DNA from: RGIG8775 sp045128735 | GTDB lineage: Bacteria; Bacillota; Clostridia; Oscillospirales; CAG-272 | NCBI GenBank assembly: GCA_045128735.1 | Contig: JBGVRT010000017.1 | Location: 8,374 to 72,373 of the forward strand | Length of the DNA stretch: 64,000 nt | Reading direction: 5' to 3' | The notes under the pieces: model-generated | Told to the model about the DNA's origin: nothing | The model's input: the letters and a program-made list of their open reading frames with translations, nothing else | Database searches by the model: none | In this document: positions 42,477 through 53,000 of the stretch, piece by piece | Numbering within the stretch: the first letter of the stretch is position 1 | Layout: each line of letters starts with the position of its first letter | Program-made: the position numbers and the translations under genes

Positions 42477-44322
42477 AAAAATAAAACAGAAGTTTTCTTC
42501 GATTGTAAAAAACAATGTCACAATGCTTGCAAAGATTGCAAGATACACACCCATATACTTCTTCCTTATGCTGAGTGAGGGAATTTTATGGGGCTTTATT
42601 CACTCGGCAGAGTCGATTTTCAATTACAATCTGCTTAACACCGTGGACGGTGGAGATTTTGCGTACGCCGCAAAAATAATCGCCGTAATGGCAAGCTTTT
42701 GGATTCTTGCTTACGTGTTTGACAAGTGGTACTGGTGCATTATGAATCCGCTTATAAAGCGAAAGCTTCACCTCCGTATGCACGAGGAAATGTTCGTAAA
42801 GGCGCTGTCGCTTGACCTTTCCTGCTTTGACGACCCCGAGTTCTACAACGATTTCGTATGGGCGATGAACGAGTCCGACCAAAGGGCGGTTCAGGTTATT
42901 GAGGACACAGGAAAGCTTATTAACCGCATTGTGGCTTCGGCAACCCTTTTCGGTCTGCTGTTTACGGTAGACCCGATTATTGCGGTAATACTTTTCCTTT
43001 CGTCGATTGTAACGGTAGTCTGCAATCTTCTTGGCAACAAGGTCAGCTTCAAGCACAGCAAAGAGACAAATCCGCTTTGGAGAAAGAAAAATTACATAAA
43101 CCGAGTTTACCACCTTGCCGACTACGCAAAGGAGCTTCGCATACGCCGTGCCAACGAGCTTTTAATGGCTGAATACGACGAAAACACCGAAAAAATTATT
43201 GCCGCAGAAAAGAAATACGGTAAAAAATATTTCCTGCTCTACGGCTTGGGATGGAACGCGATTGGAACTCTGACTACCTTTGCGGTAACGCTTTACATGA
43301 TATTTATGCTTGCACGCGGCGAGCTTGAGGTAGGCGGCTTTGCGGCAAGCGTTGGCGTGGTCTGGCGCATAAGATGGCTGCTTGTGGATATGATTGACCG
43401 CTTGACAAAATACGCCAAGCACTCGCTTTATATCGAAAAATATCTTGAATTTATGCGCTTTACCCCCGAAATAAAGGACGGAATCACAGACATTCCCGAA
43501 TTTGAAAATCTTGAATTTTGCGACGTAAGCTTTTCCTACGAGTTCTCGGCTCACCCCAAATACCGATTCCACGAGGAGGATTATGAGCCTCCCAAAAAGG
43601 AGGACGGCAAAAACGTGCTCTCTCACGTTGACCTCAAGCTTTCTAAGGGCGACAAGATAGCCATTGTAGGCTACAACGGCGCAGGCAAGACCACACTTAT
43701 CAAGCTTATTATGCGTCTGTATGACCCCACCGAGGGTGAGATACTTTACAATGGCATAAACATAAAGGATTTCGAACCCACAGCATACAGAAAAAAGATT
43801 GGAACAGTATTTCAGGACTTCAAGATATTCGCCACCTCGATTGCCGAAAACGTTATGAACGGCGGATATGATGAGCGCGACAGGCAAACCGTTATTTCGG
43901 CACTGAACACAGCCGACTTTGGCGATAAGCTTGCAACGCTTGACGAGGGCATACACACCCACCTTACTCGCGAATTTAACGAAAAAGGAACAAACCTTTC
44001 GGGCGGTGAGTCGCAAAAGATTGCCATTTCGCGTGTTTTCGCCAAGAACTATCCCATAGTGATTATGGACGAGCCTTCCAGTGCACTTGACCCAATGGCT
44101 GAATACAACCTTAACCAATCAATCCTGCACAACACGGACGACAAAACGGTGATTTTCATTTCACACCGTCTTTCCACGACACGCATTGCGGACAAAATAT
44201 ATATGTTCGACCGCGGTGCGCTTGTGGAGGAAGGCAGCCACGCAGAGCTGCTTGAAAGAAAGGGCAAATATGCAGAAATGTTCCGCGTTCAGTCTGAAAA
44301 GTATCAAGATGACGAGGGATAA
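42469..44322 (+). CDS. ABC exporter half-transporter, subunit 2
   Basis: The 617-residue partner has the same layout, with Walker A GYNGAGKTTL, a normal signature LSGGESQK, Walker B IVIMDEPSSALDP and switch His in ISHRLST. A charged insertion of about 20 residues (FHEEDYEPPKKEDGKN) precedes the first NBD strand and has no counterpart in subunit 1. The ribosome site GAGGTGG lies in the end of subunit 1. A terminator follows 4 bp after the stop. Confidence 0.93.
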   Translation: MSKKIKQKFSSIVKNNVTMLAKIARYTPIYFFLMLSEGILWGFIHSAESIFNYNLLNTVDGGDFAYAAKIIAVMASFWILAYVFDKWYWCIMNPLIKRKLHLRMHEEMFVKALSLDLSCFDDPEFYNDFVWAMNESDQRAVQVIEDTGKLINRIVASATLFGLLFTVDPIIAVILFLSSIVTVVCNLLGNKVSFKHSKETNPLWRKKNYINRVYHLADYAKELRIRRANELLMAEYDENTEKIIAAEKKYGKKYFLLYGLGWNAIGTLTTFAVTLYMIFMLARGELEVGGFAASVGVVWRIRWLLVDMIDRLTKYAKHSLYIEKYLEFMRFTPEIKDGITDIPEFENLEFCDVSFSYEFSAHPKYRFHEEDYEPPKKEDGKNVLSHVDLKLSKGDKIAIVGYNGAGKTTLIKLIMRLYDPTEGEILYNGINIKDFEPTAYRKKIGTVFQDFKIFATSIAENVMNGGYDERDRQTVISALNTADFGDKLATLDEGIHTHLTREFNEKGTNLSGGESQKIAISRVFAKNYPIVIMDEPSSALDPMAEYNLNQSILHNTDDKTVIFISHRLSTTRIADKIYMFDRGALVEEGSHAELLERKGKYAEMFRVQSEKYQDDEG

Positions 44323-44325
44323 AAA

Positions 44326-44354
44326 ACGGGGCTGTCTCGCAGAGACAGCCCCGT
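44326..44354. terminator. Bidirectional terminator after the ABC operon
   Basis: Perfect 13-bp stem ACGGGGCTGTCTC/GAGACAGCCCCGT with a 3-nt loop between convergent genes. Confidence 0.92.
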
Positions 44355-44372
44355 TAACTATTGGTTACCTAT

Positions 44373-46640
44373 TTAATTCTTGGGCTTGCGGATGCGGTTG
44401 AGCTGCTTATTCATCTTAAGAAGCTCCTCCTTGGTGAAGTTCACGTTCATCATTCCCATCATACTTGAGAGACGAAGAACCGTAAATCCACCCATCATTT
44501 CCATAAGTCCGCCGTCTGCCTTAAGGTCAACCTCAAAGCCGCCCGACTTCTTTTCGCCTGCGTCCTTGCCCTTCTTACTTGCGTTCATCTTTTTCTTGAT
44601 CTTAAGACCCATAGAAATGAACCAAAGCTTTCCGCGCTTGGACTTCATAATGTCGGATATCTTGTCGTTGAGCGAATATCTGCCCTCGATCTCAACTACG
44701 TCAAACCAGTTAAGCACCGCTCCGACTTCCTTGAGAACGTAGTCCATATTCATTTCGTCAACCTTGCGGATCTTGCCCTCGTCGCTGAGGTCGCCCGCCT
44801 TTGCCACGATAGTGGTTTCGCCCTCATTCTTTACGTCAAAGTAGAAGAAGTGGTCGGGCGCGGTCTTTTTGCCGATGCTCTCGCCGTTAACGAAGAGCTC
44901 TACCTCGGGCTGATTGGAGTAAACGGTCACCTTTGTAACGTCCTCAACGCGGTCGATATATCTCTTACCGCAAAGGTGAACAAAGGGATCGTCGGACAGC
45001 CAAGCCTTATATGCGTAGAAGGCGTCCTTCTTATACTTTCTGTCCATAGTGATAAGACCCTTATGGTTCTGTCCGTTCTCGCCGCCCTCTGCTCTCGCGT
45101 CTGCGCCGAAGTCAAACATATTCCATACGTGTGTCGCCCAGATATACTTACGACTGAAGAGCTGTTTGATAAGCTCCTCGTGGTAGAACGCCTGATACTC
45201 CTCGGAGTAGTCGCCCTGCTTGGGGTCGCTTGTATGCCAGTTGAGCGCCTCGCATCCGTACTCGCTGATACCTATCGGGATATTGGGGTGGATCTCGTGG
45301 AATTTATCGAACCAAGGTCCGTTCATCGAGGTATCTCCGCCGTACCAACCGAAATAGTGGTTATAAGAAACAAGGTCGGGAATCTGGAGATATGGGTCGT
45401 CCATCTTGCACATAGAAACCGCCGCGATGGTGGTAAGACGCGTCTTATCCATTTCGTGAACAAGGTCGTTGAGTATGCGGTGATTCTCAAGAAGATCGTC
45501 ATCGGAGCCGCCGATGGAGATTTCGTTGGAAAGTCCCCAAACGCAGATAGACGCGTGGTTATAATTCTGAGTGATAAGCTCCTTCATCTGCGAGATCGTG
45601 TTCTCGCGTCCGCCGGGCATATGCTTGGAGATATAGGGAATCTCCGCCCAGATAACCAGACCCTTTTCGTCGCAAAGGTCGTAGAAATACTGATCGTGCT
45701 GATAGTGAGCAAGGCGGATAGTAGTTGCGCCAACCTCCATAATAAGGTCGATATCCTCCTCGTGGTGCTCGGGAAGAAGCGCGTTTCCTATGCCGAGTCT
45801 GTCCTGGTGGCGCGATACGCCGCGAAGGGGGTATTCCTCACCGTTAAGGATAAATCCGTTATTGGGGTCAACCTTGAAGCTGCGGCAACCGAAGCGATTG
45901 CAAACGTTGTCAAGCACCTCACCGTTTTCAACGATCTCAACCTCACAGCAGTAGAGGTAGGGATCGCGGCGTCCGTGCCAAAGGTGAACGTCCTTAATCT
46001 CAAAAGTGACCTTCTTATCTGTGGACTCAATCTTCTGAAGCTCGTTTTCGTCCTTATCGTAGATTGTATAAACGATAGTCTGACCCTCTGAGAGGTCGGT
46101 GGTATAAACCTCAACCTCAACGCTTGCGTCCTTGCCTTCGATTGCGGGGGTTATTTTAAGTCCGCTTCCGCCATAGTAATCAAGGTCAAAGTGAGCCTTA
46201 TTCACAGCGATAAGATTTACGTTTCTGTAAAGACCGCCGTAGAAGGTAAAGTCAGCCATCTGGGGATAAACAGTATCATTGGGCGAGTTGTCAACGACAA
46301 CCGCGATCTCGGTGTTTTCCGAAAGCTTTTCGGTGATATTTACGCGCCAGGTGGAGTAACCGCCGTCGTGGTGAGCAAGCTTTTCGCCGCCCACGTAAAC
46401 GTCGGCAGAGGAGTTTGCTCCGCGGAACTCGAGGTAGTAAAGGTCAGCCTCGGGAAGCTCGGACTTTACGAGAGTTTTTACGTAAAGGCAAGAGCCTCTG
46501 AAGTAGTCGTTGCCGCCGTCCTGTCCGTCTGTTGCGTTCCAGGAATGAGGAAGAGTAACCTTCTCGCCCTCGCGTACAGCTATGTCAGCTGTGTTCTTGG
46601 CAAAAAGCCAGTTTTCATTTAAATTAAGAATATTTCTCAC
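44373..46640 (-). CDS. Glycoside hydrolase family 2 enzyme (beta-galactosidase/glucuronidase type)
   Basis: The 755-residue cytoplasmic GH2 enzyme has the sugar-binding jelly roll (LPHSWNATDGQ, FRGANSSADVYVGG), the immunoglobulin-like domain and the TIM barrel. The acid/base is Glu373 in VWGLSNEIS and the nucleophile Glu460 in GISEYGCE. I start at GTG 46640, with GGAG upstream. After about residue 635 there is an extra tail of about 120 residues with a basic KIKKKMNASKKGK stretch and Met-rich segments. It follows the GPH symporter gene, suggesting uptake and hydrolysis of an oligosaccharide. Confidence 0.93.
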   Translation of the reverse strand: MRNILNLNENWLFAKNTADIAVREGEKVTLPHSWNATDGQDGGNDYFRGSCLYVKTLVKSELPEADLYYLEFRGANSSADVYVGGEKLAHHDGGYSTWRVNITEKLSENTEIAVVVDNSPNDTVYPQMADFTFYGGLYRNVNLIAVNKAHFDLDYYGGSGLKITPAIEGKDASVEVEVYTTDLSEGQTIVYTIYDKDENELQKIESTDKKVTFEIKDVHLWHGRRDPYLYCCEVEIVENGEVLDNVCNRFGCRSFKVDPNNGFILNGEEYPLRGVSRHQDRLGIGNALLPEHHEEDIDLIMEVGATTIRLAHYQHDQYFYDLCDEKGLVIWAEIPYISKHMPGGRENTISQMKELITQNYNHASICVWGLSNEISIGGSDDDLLENHRILNDLVHEMDKTRLTTIAAVSMCKMDDPYLQIPDLVSYNHYFGWYGGDTSMNGPWFDKFHEIHPNIPIGISEYGCEALNWHTSDPKQGDYSEEYQAFYHEELIKQLFSRKYIWATHVWNMFDFGADARAEGGENGQNHKGLITMDRKYKKDAFYAYKAWLSDDPFVHLCGKRYIDRVEDVTKVTVYSNQPEVELFVNGESIGKKTAPDHFFYFDVKNEGETTIVAKAGDLSDEGKIRKVDEMNMDYVLKEVGAVLNWFDVVEIEGRYSLNDKISDIMKSKRGKLWFISMGLKIKKKMNASKKGKDAGEKKSGGFEVDLKADGGLMEMMGGFTVLRLSSMMGMMNVNFTKEELLKMNKQLNRIRKPKN

Positions 46641-46760
46641 GTTTTTTCTCCGTTTCAATAAAGGTTTTAAGTTTATTTTACCGCTAAAATGTTAATAGGA
46701 TATTACGGTGAAGTATATTTTCAAAAGTCGGCGTCCGCAGAGCGGACACCGACGGGGTTA

Positions 46761-48248
46761 TCAAACGAGATTGTCGGCGTCCTCAGCCGTAGTGTATGTA
46801 AGTACGTCATCAGCCTCAACGTCGCGTCCGAGCTCCTTATTCATCTTTGCAAGGGTCTTCTTGTCAAGGTTGTAAATAAGAGCAAGTCCTACAAACTGCA
46901 TAATCGCCGCAACAAGGAAGAGTGCCGCAACGAGAACACGAAGGTTAACCGCTACGTCCCAAGAAAGGAGAGTAACGTCTATCTTAGCGTTTCCGAATTC
47001 GTCAACAGCGTTGTTAACGTAGCCAAGGCTGTTCATAATAACGAGAGCAACCGCAGGACCTACGCCCTGAGCGAGCTTACGGAAGAAGGAGTGAAGCGAA
47101 TAAACAACGCCCTCCTCGCGCTTGCCCGTTTTCCACTCGTTGTAGTCGATTGCATCGCCCATCATTGCCCATGAAACTGTGGAGTAGATGCCGAGACCAA
47201 GGCTGTAGACAAGCTGGCAAAGGATGTAGATTACAAGGTCGAGACCTGTGTTATCGGGTGTGATTATGAAAAGTCCGAGACCGCCGATAATAGAGCAGAT
47301 AGCACCCACAACCGAAAGCTCCTTCTTGCCGTACTTTGTAACCATCTTACGCGCAAGAGGGGTGAACACTACGATAGGAATCATAGCGAAGAGCTGGACG
47401 ATACCCGATATCTTGGTATTCTTGAAGTAAATCTGGAAAACTACCGAAACTGCTGTAGCCGCACCCTGCATACCGATAAACATACCCATAGCCGCGATGG
47501 TTGCGCCAACTGCGGGGCGGTTAAGACAGAAGTTCTTGAGTGCCGCAAAAACGTTGAACTTGGGCTGTTCCTCGTTAAGCTTTACGTCGGTATCAACACG
47601 AAGCTCGGTGTTCTTTATCATAAACTGGAAGCAGATAAAGCCGAGCACGCCCATAATAAGTGCCGCGATAAACACCTTTACGCCGTTAAGCGATTCGTCG
47701 GGGTTGTAGATAATAAAGGGGAGAATAACCATAGGAAGCATATTTCCTACCATAGAGCCGATAGAACGCCAAGCCGAAAGCGAAGCGCGGTCCGCGGGGT
47801 CGTTGGAAATAAGCGAGAGAAGCGAGCCGTAAGGCACGTTTGCGATAGTGTAAAAGGCATCCCAGATTACGTAACCCGCAATAAAGATGATAAACTTAGC
47901 CCAAACGGGTGCCTGCGGGAAAGGCAGGAAGCAGCACGCGCCGCCCACGATAAGTCCTATAGAGCCTGCCCAGATGTAGGCAAGGAACTTATTTTTCTTA
48001 TACTTGCGTCTGTCGGCGTCGATGATAGAGCCGATAAGTGGGTCGTTGATAGCGTCCCAGAACTGAACGATAACGAGAAGGAGCGAGTACCAAAGACCCA
48101 TACCCATTACCTGAGTCCAGAAAAGTGCCATCGTTCCCTTGAGCGCGAAGCTCATGTTACATCCAAGATCGCCTGCGGCATACGCCACGCTGTCTCTTAT
48201 GCCGAAAGCGCGCTTGCCGTTTGCATCAAGCTTTGGTGCTTTTTTCAT
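46761..48248 (-). CDS. GPH-family sugar:cation symporter
   Basis: The 495-residue protein has twelve membrane segments and belongs to the glycoside-pentoside-hexuronide family (VAYAAGDLGCNMSFALKG, QFWDAINDPLIGSIIDADRRKYKKN, WAMMGDAIDYNEWKTGKREEG). It would import the substrate of the GH2 enzyme by Na+ or H+ symport. It is the first gene of the pair, divergent from the AraC regulator. A palindrome ACTCGG-AACA-CCGAGT (48272-48287) lies in its leader. Confidence 0.94.
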   Translation of the reverse strand: MKKAPKLDANGKRAFGIRDSVAYAAGDLGCNMSFALKGTMALFWTQVMGMGLWYSLLLVIVQFWDAINDPLIGSIIDADRRKYKKNKFLAYIWAGSIGLIVGGACCFLPFPQAPVWAKFIIFIAGYVIWDAFYTIANVPYGSLLSLISNDPADRASLSAWRSIGSMVGNMLPMVILPFIIYNPDESLNGVKVFIAALIMGVLGFICFQFMIKNTELRVDTDVKLNEEQPKFNVFAALKNFCLNRPAVGATIAAMGMFIGMQGAATAVSVVFQIYFKNTKISGIVQLFAMIPIVVFTPLARKMVTKYGKKELSVVGAICSIIGGLGLFIITPDNTGLDLVIYILCQLVYSLGLGIYSTVSWAMMGDAIDYNEWKTGKREEGVVYSLHSFFRKLAQGVGPAVALVIMNSLGYVNNAVDEFGNAKIDVTLLSWDVAVNLRVLVAALFLVAAIMQFVGLALIYNLDKKTLAKMNKELGRDVEADDVLTYTTAEDADNLV

Positions 48249-48384
48249 AGCTTTTTCCTCTTTTCATTTTTACTCGGAACACCGAGTTTTATTCTTTCTT
48301 ATAGTATAAAAGATAATAGCTTTTCAACGTGAGTAATTTTTTAATGTGTTTTTGTATTTTTTTCATTTTTGCGATAAAACTATG

Positions 48385-48413
48385 TTGATTTTTCACAAAA
48401 GAAGTGTTATAAT
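48385..48413 (+). promoter_or_regulatory. Sigma-A promoter of the AraC-type regulator
   Basis: TTGATT (48385-48390), 17-bp spacer ending TGT, TATAAT (48408-48413). The divergent GPH promoter shows no good consensus, as expected for an activated promoter. Confidence 0.78.
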
Positions 48414-48454
48414 AAATGCGTAAGTTAAAAAATTTCACAATAAAAGGAGTATGT

Positions 48455-49666
48455 ATGTTTTACCAAAACGAGCTTTCCTTTCTTTGCGATATTCTAAAAA
48501 AAAGCCGAATAAACGTACACACGGTAGCACTTGCCGATCTTGACAAATCCATATCCGACGGCTATCTTGACGAGCTGTTCGCGGACGGCGACCGCTTCCG
48601 CGGTAAGCTTCCCGACTTTGCACCGCAAACGCTGTACCGATTCAGAGATAAATTTGAGCGGAACTATCTTTTTATGCAGCTTGTTGACAGCGACGAGCCG
48701 ACGGTTTTGTGCGTTGGTCCTTACCTCGCCTCTGCCCTGTCGGAGCAGAGGATACTTGAGATAGGTGAGCTTAACGGAATCTCACCGCAAAAGCAACGCT
48801 ACGTATCCGAATACTACATGGCACTTCCCATAGTCGAGGACAGCAGCCCAATATCCACGGTGATAACCACGTTTTGCGAAAGGGTTTGGGGCACACCGTC
48901 CTTTGCCGTAATCGACGTCACCAACCAACCTTCCGCGCCCTACGCGCCCATGAGCCGTTCTATGGTAAACGACGGTACAGCCGACTCGCTGATAAATCTC
49001 AAGGCAATGGAAATGCGTTATTCGTTTGAAAACGAGCTGATGCGGGCGGTCTCTCTCGGTCAGCCCCATATGGAGGACAGGTTAAAGGAGGCTTTTTCGC
49101 CCGAAATGTTCGAAAAGCGAGCCGCCGACCCACTTCGCAACGCCAAAAATTACGGTGTGATAATGAACACTCTGCTCAGAAAAGCGGCGGAAAACGGCGG
49201 TGTGCATCCCTTATATCTTGATAGAATGTCATCGGAATTTGCCCACAAAATAGAGGCTCTTCCCTCGCTTTCCGAGAGCGCGAAGCTGATGTGCGAAATG
49301 TTCCGAGGATACTGCCGACTCGTGCGCAAGCACTCGCTGGGAAGCCTTGCGCCGCTTGTGCAAAAGACAATAATGATAATAGATGCCGACCTCTCCGCCG
49401 ACATTTCGCCAAGCTCGCTTGCTAAGGCGCAGGGCATATCGCTCGGCTACCTTTCCACGCTGTTTAAGAAAGAGACGGGGAAAACTCTTTCCGAGTACAT
49501 CTGCGAAAGACGAATGGAATACGCGGCGTATCTTTTGCGAACCACCTCGCTGCAAATTCAGACCATTGCTCTGCACTGCGGTATTCTTGATGTTCAGTAT
49601 TTTTCAAAGATATTCAAAAAATATCTCAACCTCACCCCAAGCCAATACCGCACGGAGAACAAATAG
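48455..49666 (+). CDS. AraC-family transcriptional regulator
   Basis: The 403-residue protein has a long N-terminal sensor part (about residues 1-295) without a domain I recognise, and a C-terminal double helix-turn-helix (SPSSLAKAQGISLGYLSTLFKKETGKTLSEYI, then IQTIALHCGILDVQYFSKIFKKY). It is divergent from the GPH/GH2 operon and probably activates it on sensing the imported sugar. The start at 48455 has GGAG 5-6 nt upstream. Confidence 0.92.
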   Translation: MFYQNELSFLCDILKKSRINVHTVALADLDKSISDGYLDELFADGDRFRGKLPDFAPQTLYRFRDKFERNYLFMQLVDSDEPTVLCVGPYLASALSEQRILEIGELNGISPQKQRYVSEYYMALPIVEDSSPISTVITTFCERVWGTPSFAVIDVTNQPSAPYAPMSRSMVNDGTADSLINLKAMEMRYSFENELMRAVSLGQPHMEDRLKEAFSPEMFEKRAADPLRNAKNYGVIMNTLLRKAAENGGVHPLYLDRMSSEFAHKIEALPSLSESAKLMCEMFRGYCRLVRKHSLGSLAPLVQKTIMIIDADLSADISPSSLAKAQGISLGYLSTLFKKETGKTLSEYICERRMEYAAYLLRTTSLQIQTIALHCGILDVQYFSKIFKKYLNLTPSQYRTENK

Positions 49667-49689
49667 CGGCAAAGGCGGTGGGGAGACGG

Positions 49690-49975
49690 GAGAACAGGGA
49701 GGCGGTCGCTTTTTGTAAAAAGCTCCGCAAAAACTTTTCGGAAGTTTCTTTGTTATGGTTGGGTGACTCGACGGTAAATTGGTGTTTAGCGGCGAAGACC
49801 CGCTTCGCTCACAAGGTCGCAAGCGACCTGCCCGCAGCCCTATAGGTCAGCGCACCGTTGTTTGTGCGAACATAGTGCCACGCGTCCCACTCGGTGTCTA
49901 AACAACACCTCGTTAGCTTTGGACGACCGATAAATTGGTGTTTGAAGGTGTGTTCGCACCGCTAAACAATAATTT
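49690..49975. repeat. Non-coding dispersed repeat block, copy 2
   Basis: This gene-free stretch after the AraC gene shares GCTTTTTGTAAAAAGC, CTCCGCAAAAACTTTTCG (49705-49740) and TAAATTGGTGTTTGAAGGTGTG (49931-49952) with the blocks at 1238-1580 and 53595-53725. AATTGGTGTTT occurs a second time near 49775. It holds no supported gene. Confidence 0.6.
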
Positions 49976-49997
49976 TTACCTCCATCAAATATTTTAA

Positions 49998-50025
49998 GGG
50001 GATGTCCGTTTAACGAGACATCCCC
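49998..50025 (-). terminator. Terminator of the 50042 gene
   Basis: Perfect stem GGGGATGTC/GACATCCCC with AAAA/TTTT flanks, 16 bp after the stop codon. Confidence 0.85.
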
Positions 50026-50041
50026 TTTTAGTAATGCATGA

Positions 50042-53000
50042 TTATTTATGAATTGAATCAAAGTAATCGATAAGGCTGAAAATGTTATCAGTTATAAGCT
50101 TCATCGAGTCTGTAAGCTCCTTATACATATTCATCTTATTATCGTAAATACCCTTATTCGAGCCAAGGTTTGAGGTGTCGCCCTCACCCTTGTAGTGAAC
50201 CTTAAGAGACGGAGCAAAGGCAGGTCCGTTCTCAACAACGTCACCCGTAAGTACGTTTGTATACGCGCTTATCTCGCCGTTCTGATAGTCGTACGCGCGG
50301 TAAAGATTTCCGCCCTCGTCAACAAATATTGTCTGGTCGTTATCTCTGAAGCGGTACCATGTCCAACCTACGCAAGTCTGCGACTCGAGAAGCACAAGCG
50401 TATAGTTCTCGTAATAAGCCGCTCTGTCTGCCTGTGTCTTAACTATAGAGCCCGCATTGGTCTGATTTCCAAAGCCATAGCCGTTCATATCCACGGCGTC
50501 GTCTGCCTTTGTGAAGAACTCTGTTACGATAAAGGGCTTGCCCGTATACTTGTACATATACTGAATAGTCTCTATCGAGGGAGTAAGACCGCCGTAAAGG
50601 TTTACTGTAAGCACGTCAACGTACTTGGACGCCGCGCGGAGGTAGCCCTCGCTGGTCTTGTTCTCGGAGTGGATTCTGTTGCCGAGATACATATAGTGAC
50701 CAAGTCCGCCGTTGTCAATAGCTTCGGTGATAACCTTATAGTATCTGTTATATACGAACGCCTTAAACTCCTCGGACATCTCGTCGGTAACGTCGGTTAC
50801 AGACGGGTTGGGGTTGCCCGTATGCTTGATAAGCCAAGTCCAAGCCGTAGCGTAGGAGAAGGCGTTAACGGGCTCGGTGGGGTCAATGGTAAGATAGCAG
50901 TAAAGCATATCTGTCTGCGAGGGTATCTCGTTATCCGAGTAAAGACCGAGAACGAAGGGGCTGTTTCTGTACTGCTCACCTACAGCGGCAACCTTGCCTT
51001 CGCAATAGGTAATGAAGTCGGGGTCAAACACGTTCATGGTGTTGTTGTGAAGAAACTTAGCCGAACCGCCTGTAGAAATGCCAAGCGCAAGACTTCCGCT
51101 GCCCATATAACCCGAAATACATCCAAGGCTTACGGCTCTTGAAAGCTTGTTCTGATCAAAGAGTCCTGCCGCACCGCCCCAATAGGTATTGATACCGATT
51201 GATCTCAGCTCGGTTGCAACCTCACGGCAGAAGTTTTCTTCGCTACCGTACTTTGCAAGCGAAGCCTCTATCTGATTTGTTGTTGCGCCAACCTCGGCGG
51301 TGTTGATACCCGTCGCAAAGAAGGGATTTCCAAGCGGGTCAATAATGTACGTGCGGACACCGTGCTTTTCGGTATGGAAATAGCCCGTAGCCTCGCCCTT
51401 TATACCCGAATTGGTAATTCCGCCGTACTCGTCGTACTCGGAAATCTCACCGGGATTGAAGCCCGTAAGGCTATCAAGCGAACGAGCGTAAACCTTTGCG
51501 TTCCACTTCTGTGCGGGCGAGTTTGACTTCCAATCAACCTTTACGGTGTAGTCGCCCACAGGTTGTGTATTCGCCACGTCCTTAAGTCCTACAGTCTCAT
51601 AAGGCTCGTGACCGTAAAGCGCATCGTAATCATGCTTGAACCATTCGTTTACTATCTGCTCGGCGTAGCCCCAAGGCTCATAGCCTATATTCTTAAGCTT
51701 ACCGAGGTTGATTTCGTGGTTGTACATAATGGGATAAACCACAAGCTTGGGAGCGCCGGTTTCAGATTCTGAAGACGCAATACTGCCCTCTCCGCCCGTC
51801 TCCACCTCAACGTTGGAGATCTTGAAGGCTACCTGACCGTCCTTGGCGTGCTTGATAACGTAATCGGTAACGTCAACCTGAGTGTATTCCTTAGAAACGT
51901 AACGAACGTCGCCGATGTACTCAATTTCGCCTGCAAGGTCATTGCAGTTTCTTCCGTTAAGCTCGGTCTCTGTCCAATTTGTGTCAACTCCGCAAATATC
52001 GGCAAGAATACCGCCCTCTGCCTTTTCCTCATCGGAAAGCGCGCGGTGGCTCTTGGAGTAGAACTCAAGATATATACGGCTTGAAGAGGTAAGTCTTTTA
52101 ATAGCTATATCAGAGAAGGCAAACTTGATGTAAACGTGACGCGTGTACTGATTGTTCTGACCCGACTCCTTGATAACAAGGTTTACGTTATTACCGAAAT
52201 TCTCCTCTGTGCCAAGTCTTACAAAGGTGTCGTCGGTAGGAGTAGCGGTGTACTCAACCGAGCTTCCGCCAATGGTAAAGGTGGGATATCCGTCCGCGGA
52301 TTCTCCCGAATAGATAAGTATAGCCGCGTCGCCGAAGTAGCGCATTCCGTCCTTTTTGATGTAGGGGCGTACAATTACCTCGGTGTGGATCGAGTTTGCG
52401 TCAAGTCCCTCAACAGGGATAGGCACGATATATTTTGAGCCAAGCTCTGCAGCGGTGACGGTCTTGCCGTCTGCCACAAGTGACTCGTAAACAGTTGTGA
52501 TGTTAACGTCCTGCTCCTTTGCCACAAGCTCACCGTTTTCGGGGGCAAGAGTGGTAACAAGGAAGCCTGCTCTGCTGTACTCGCTTACGTTTTCGATATT
52601 AGTTCCCGCCACAACGCGAAGGTCGAACTTGCCGCCCTCGGGCTTGGTGGTCTGGTAAGCGACGTAATCTGCCGCCGCCTCCTCAACAAGTCCTATACGG
52701 TAGGAGCTGTTGGAGTACACCGAAATATTGCTGAAGTATGCGGTATAGGAGTAACGCGCGTCAAAGAAACGCACCTGAGACTTTGCGAGCGTTGTGGGCT
52801 TACCTATTTTGTAGCTGAGAAGATTCTGTCCGTTGATATAGACCTCACAGAAGCCTGTAAGAGAGCTGATAAGGAAACGGATGTTGAACCATTCGCCAAG
52901 CGGAAGCTTTGCCGCGCTCTTCTGTTCGGGCTTCTCAACAGGTGTTGTGCCCGTGCAGAGATAGCCTTCGTCATCAACGCGTATCGAACGGTAGGTAAGA

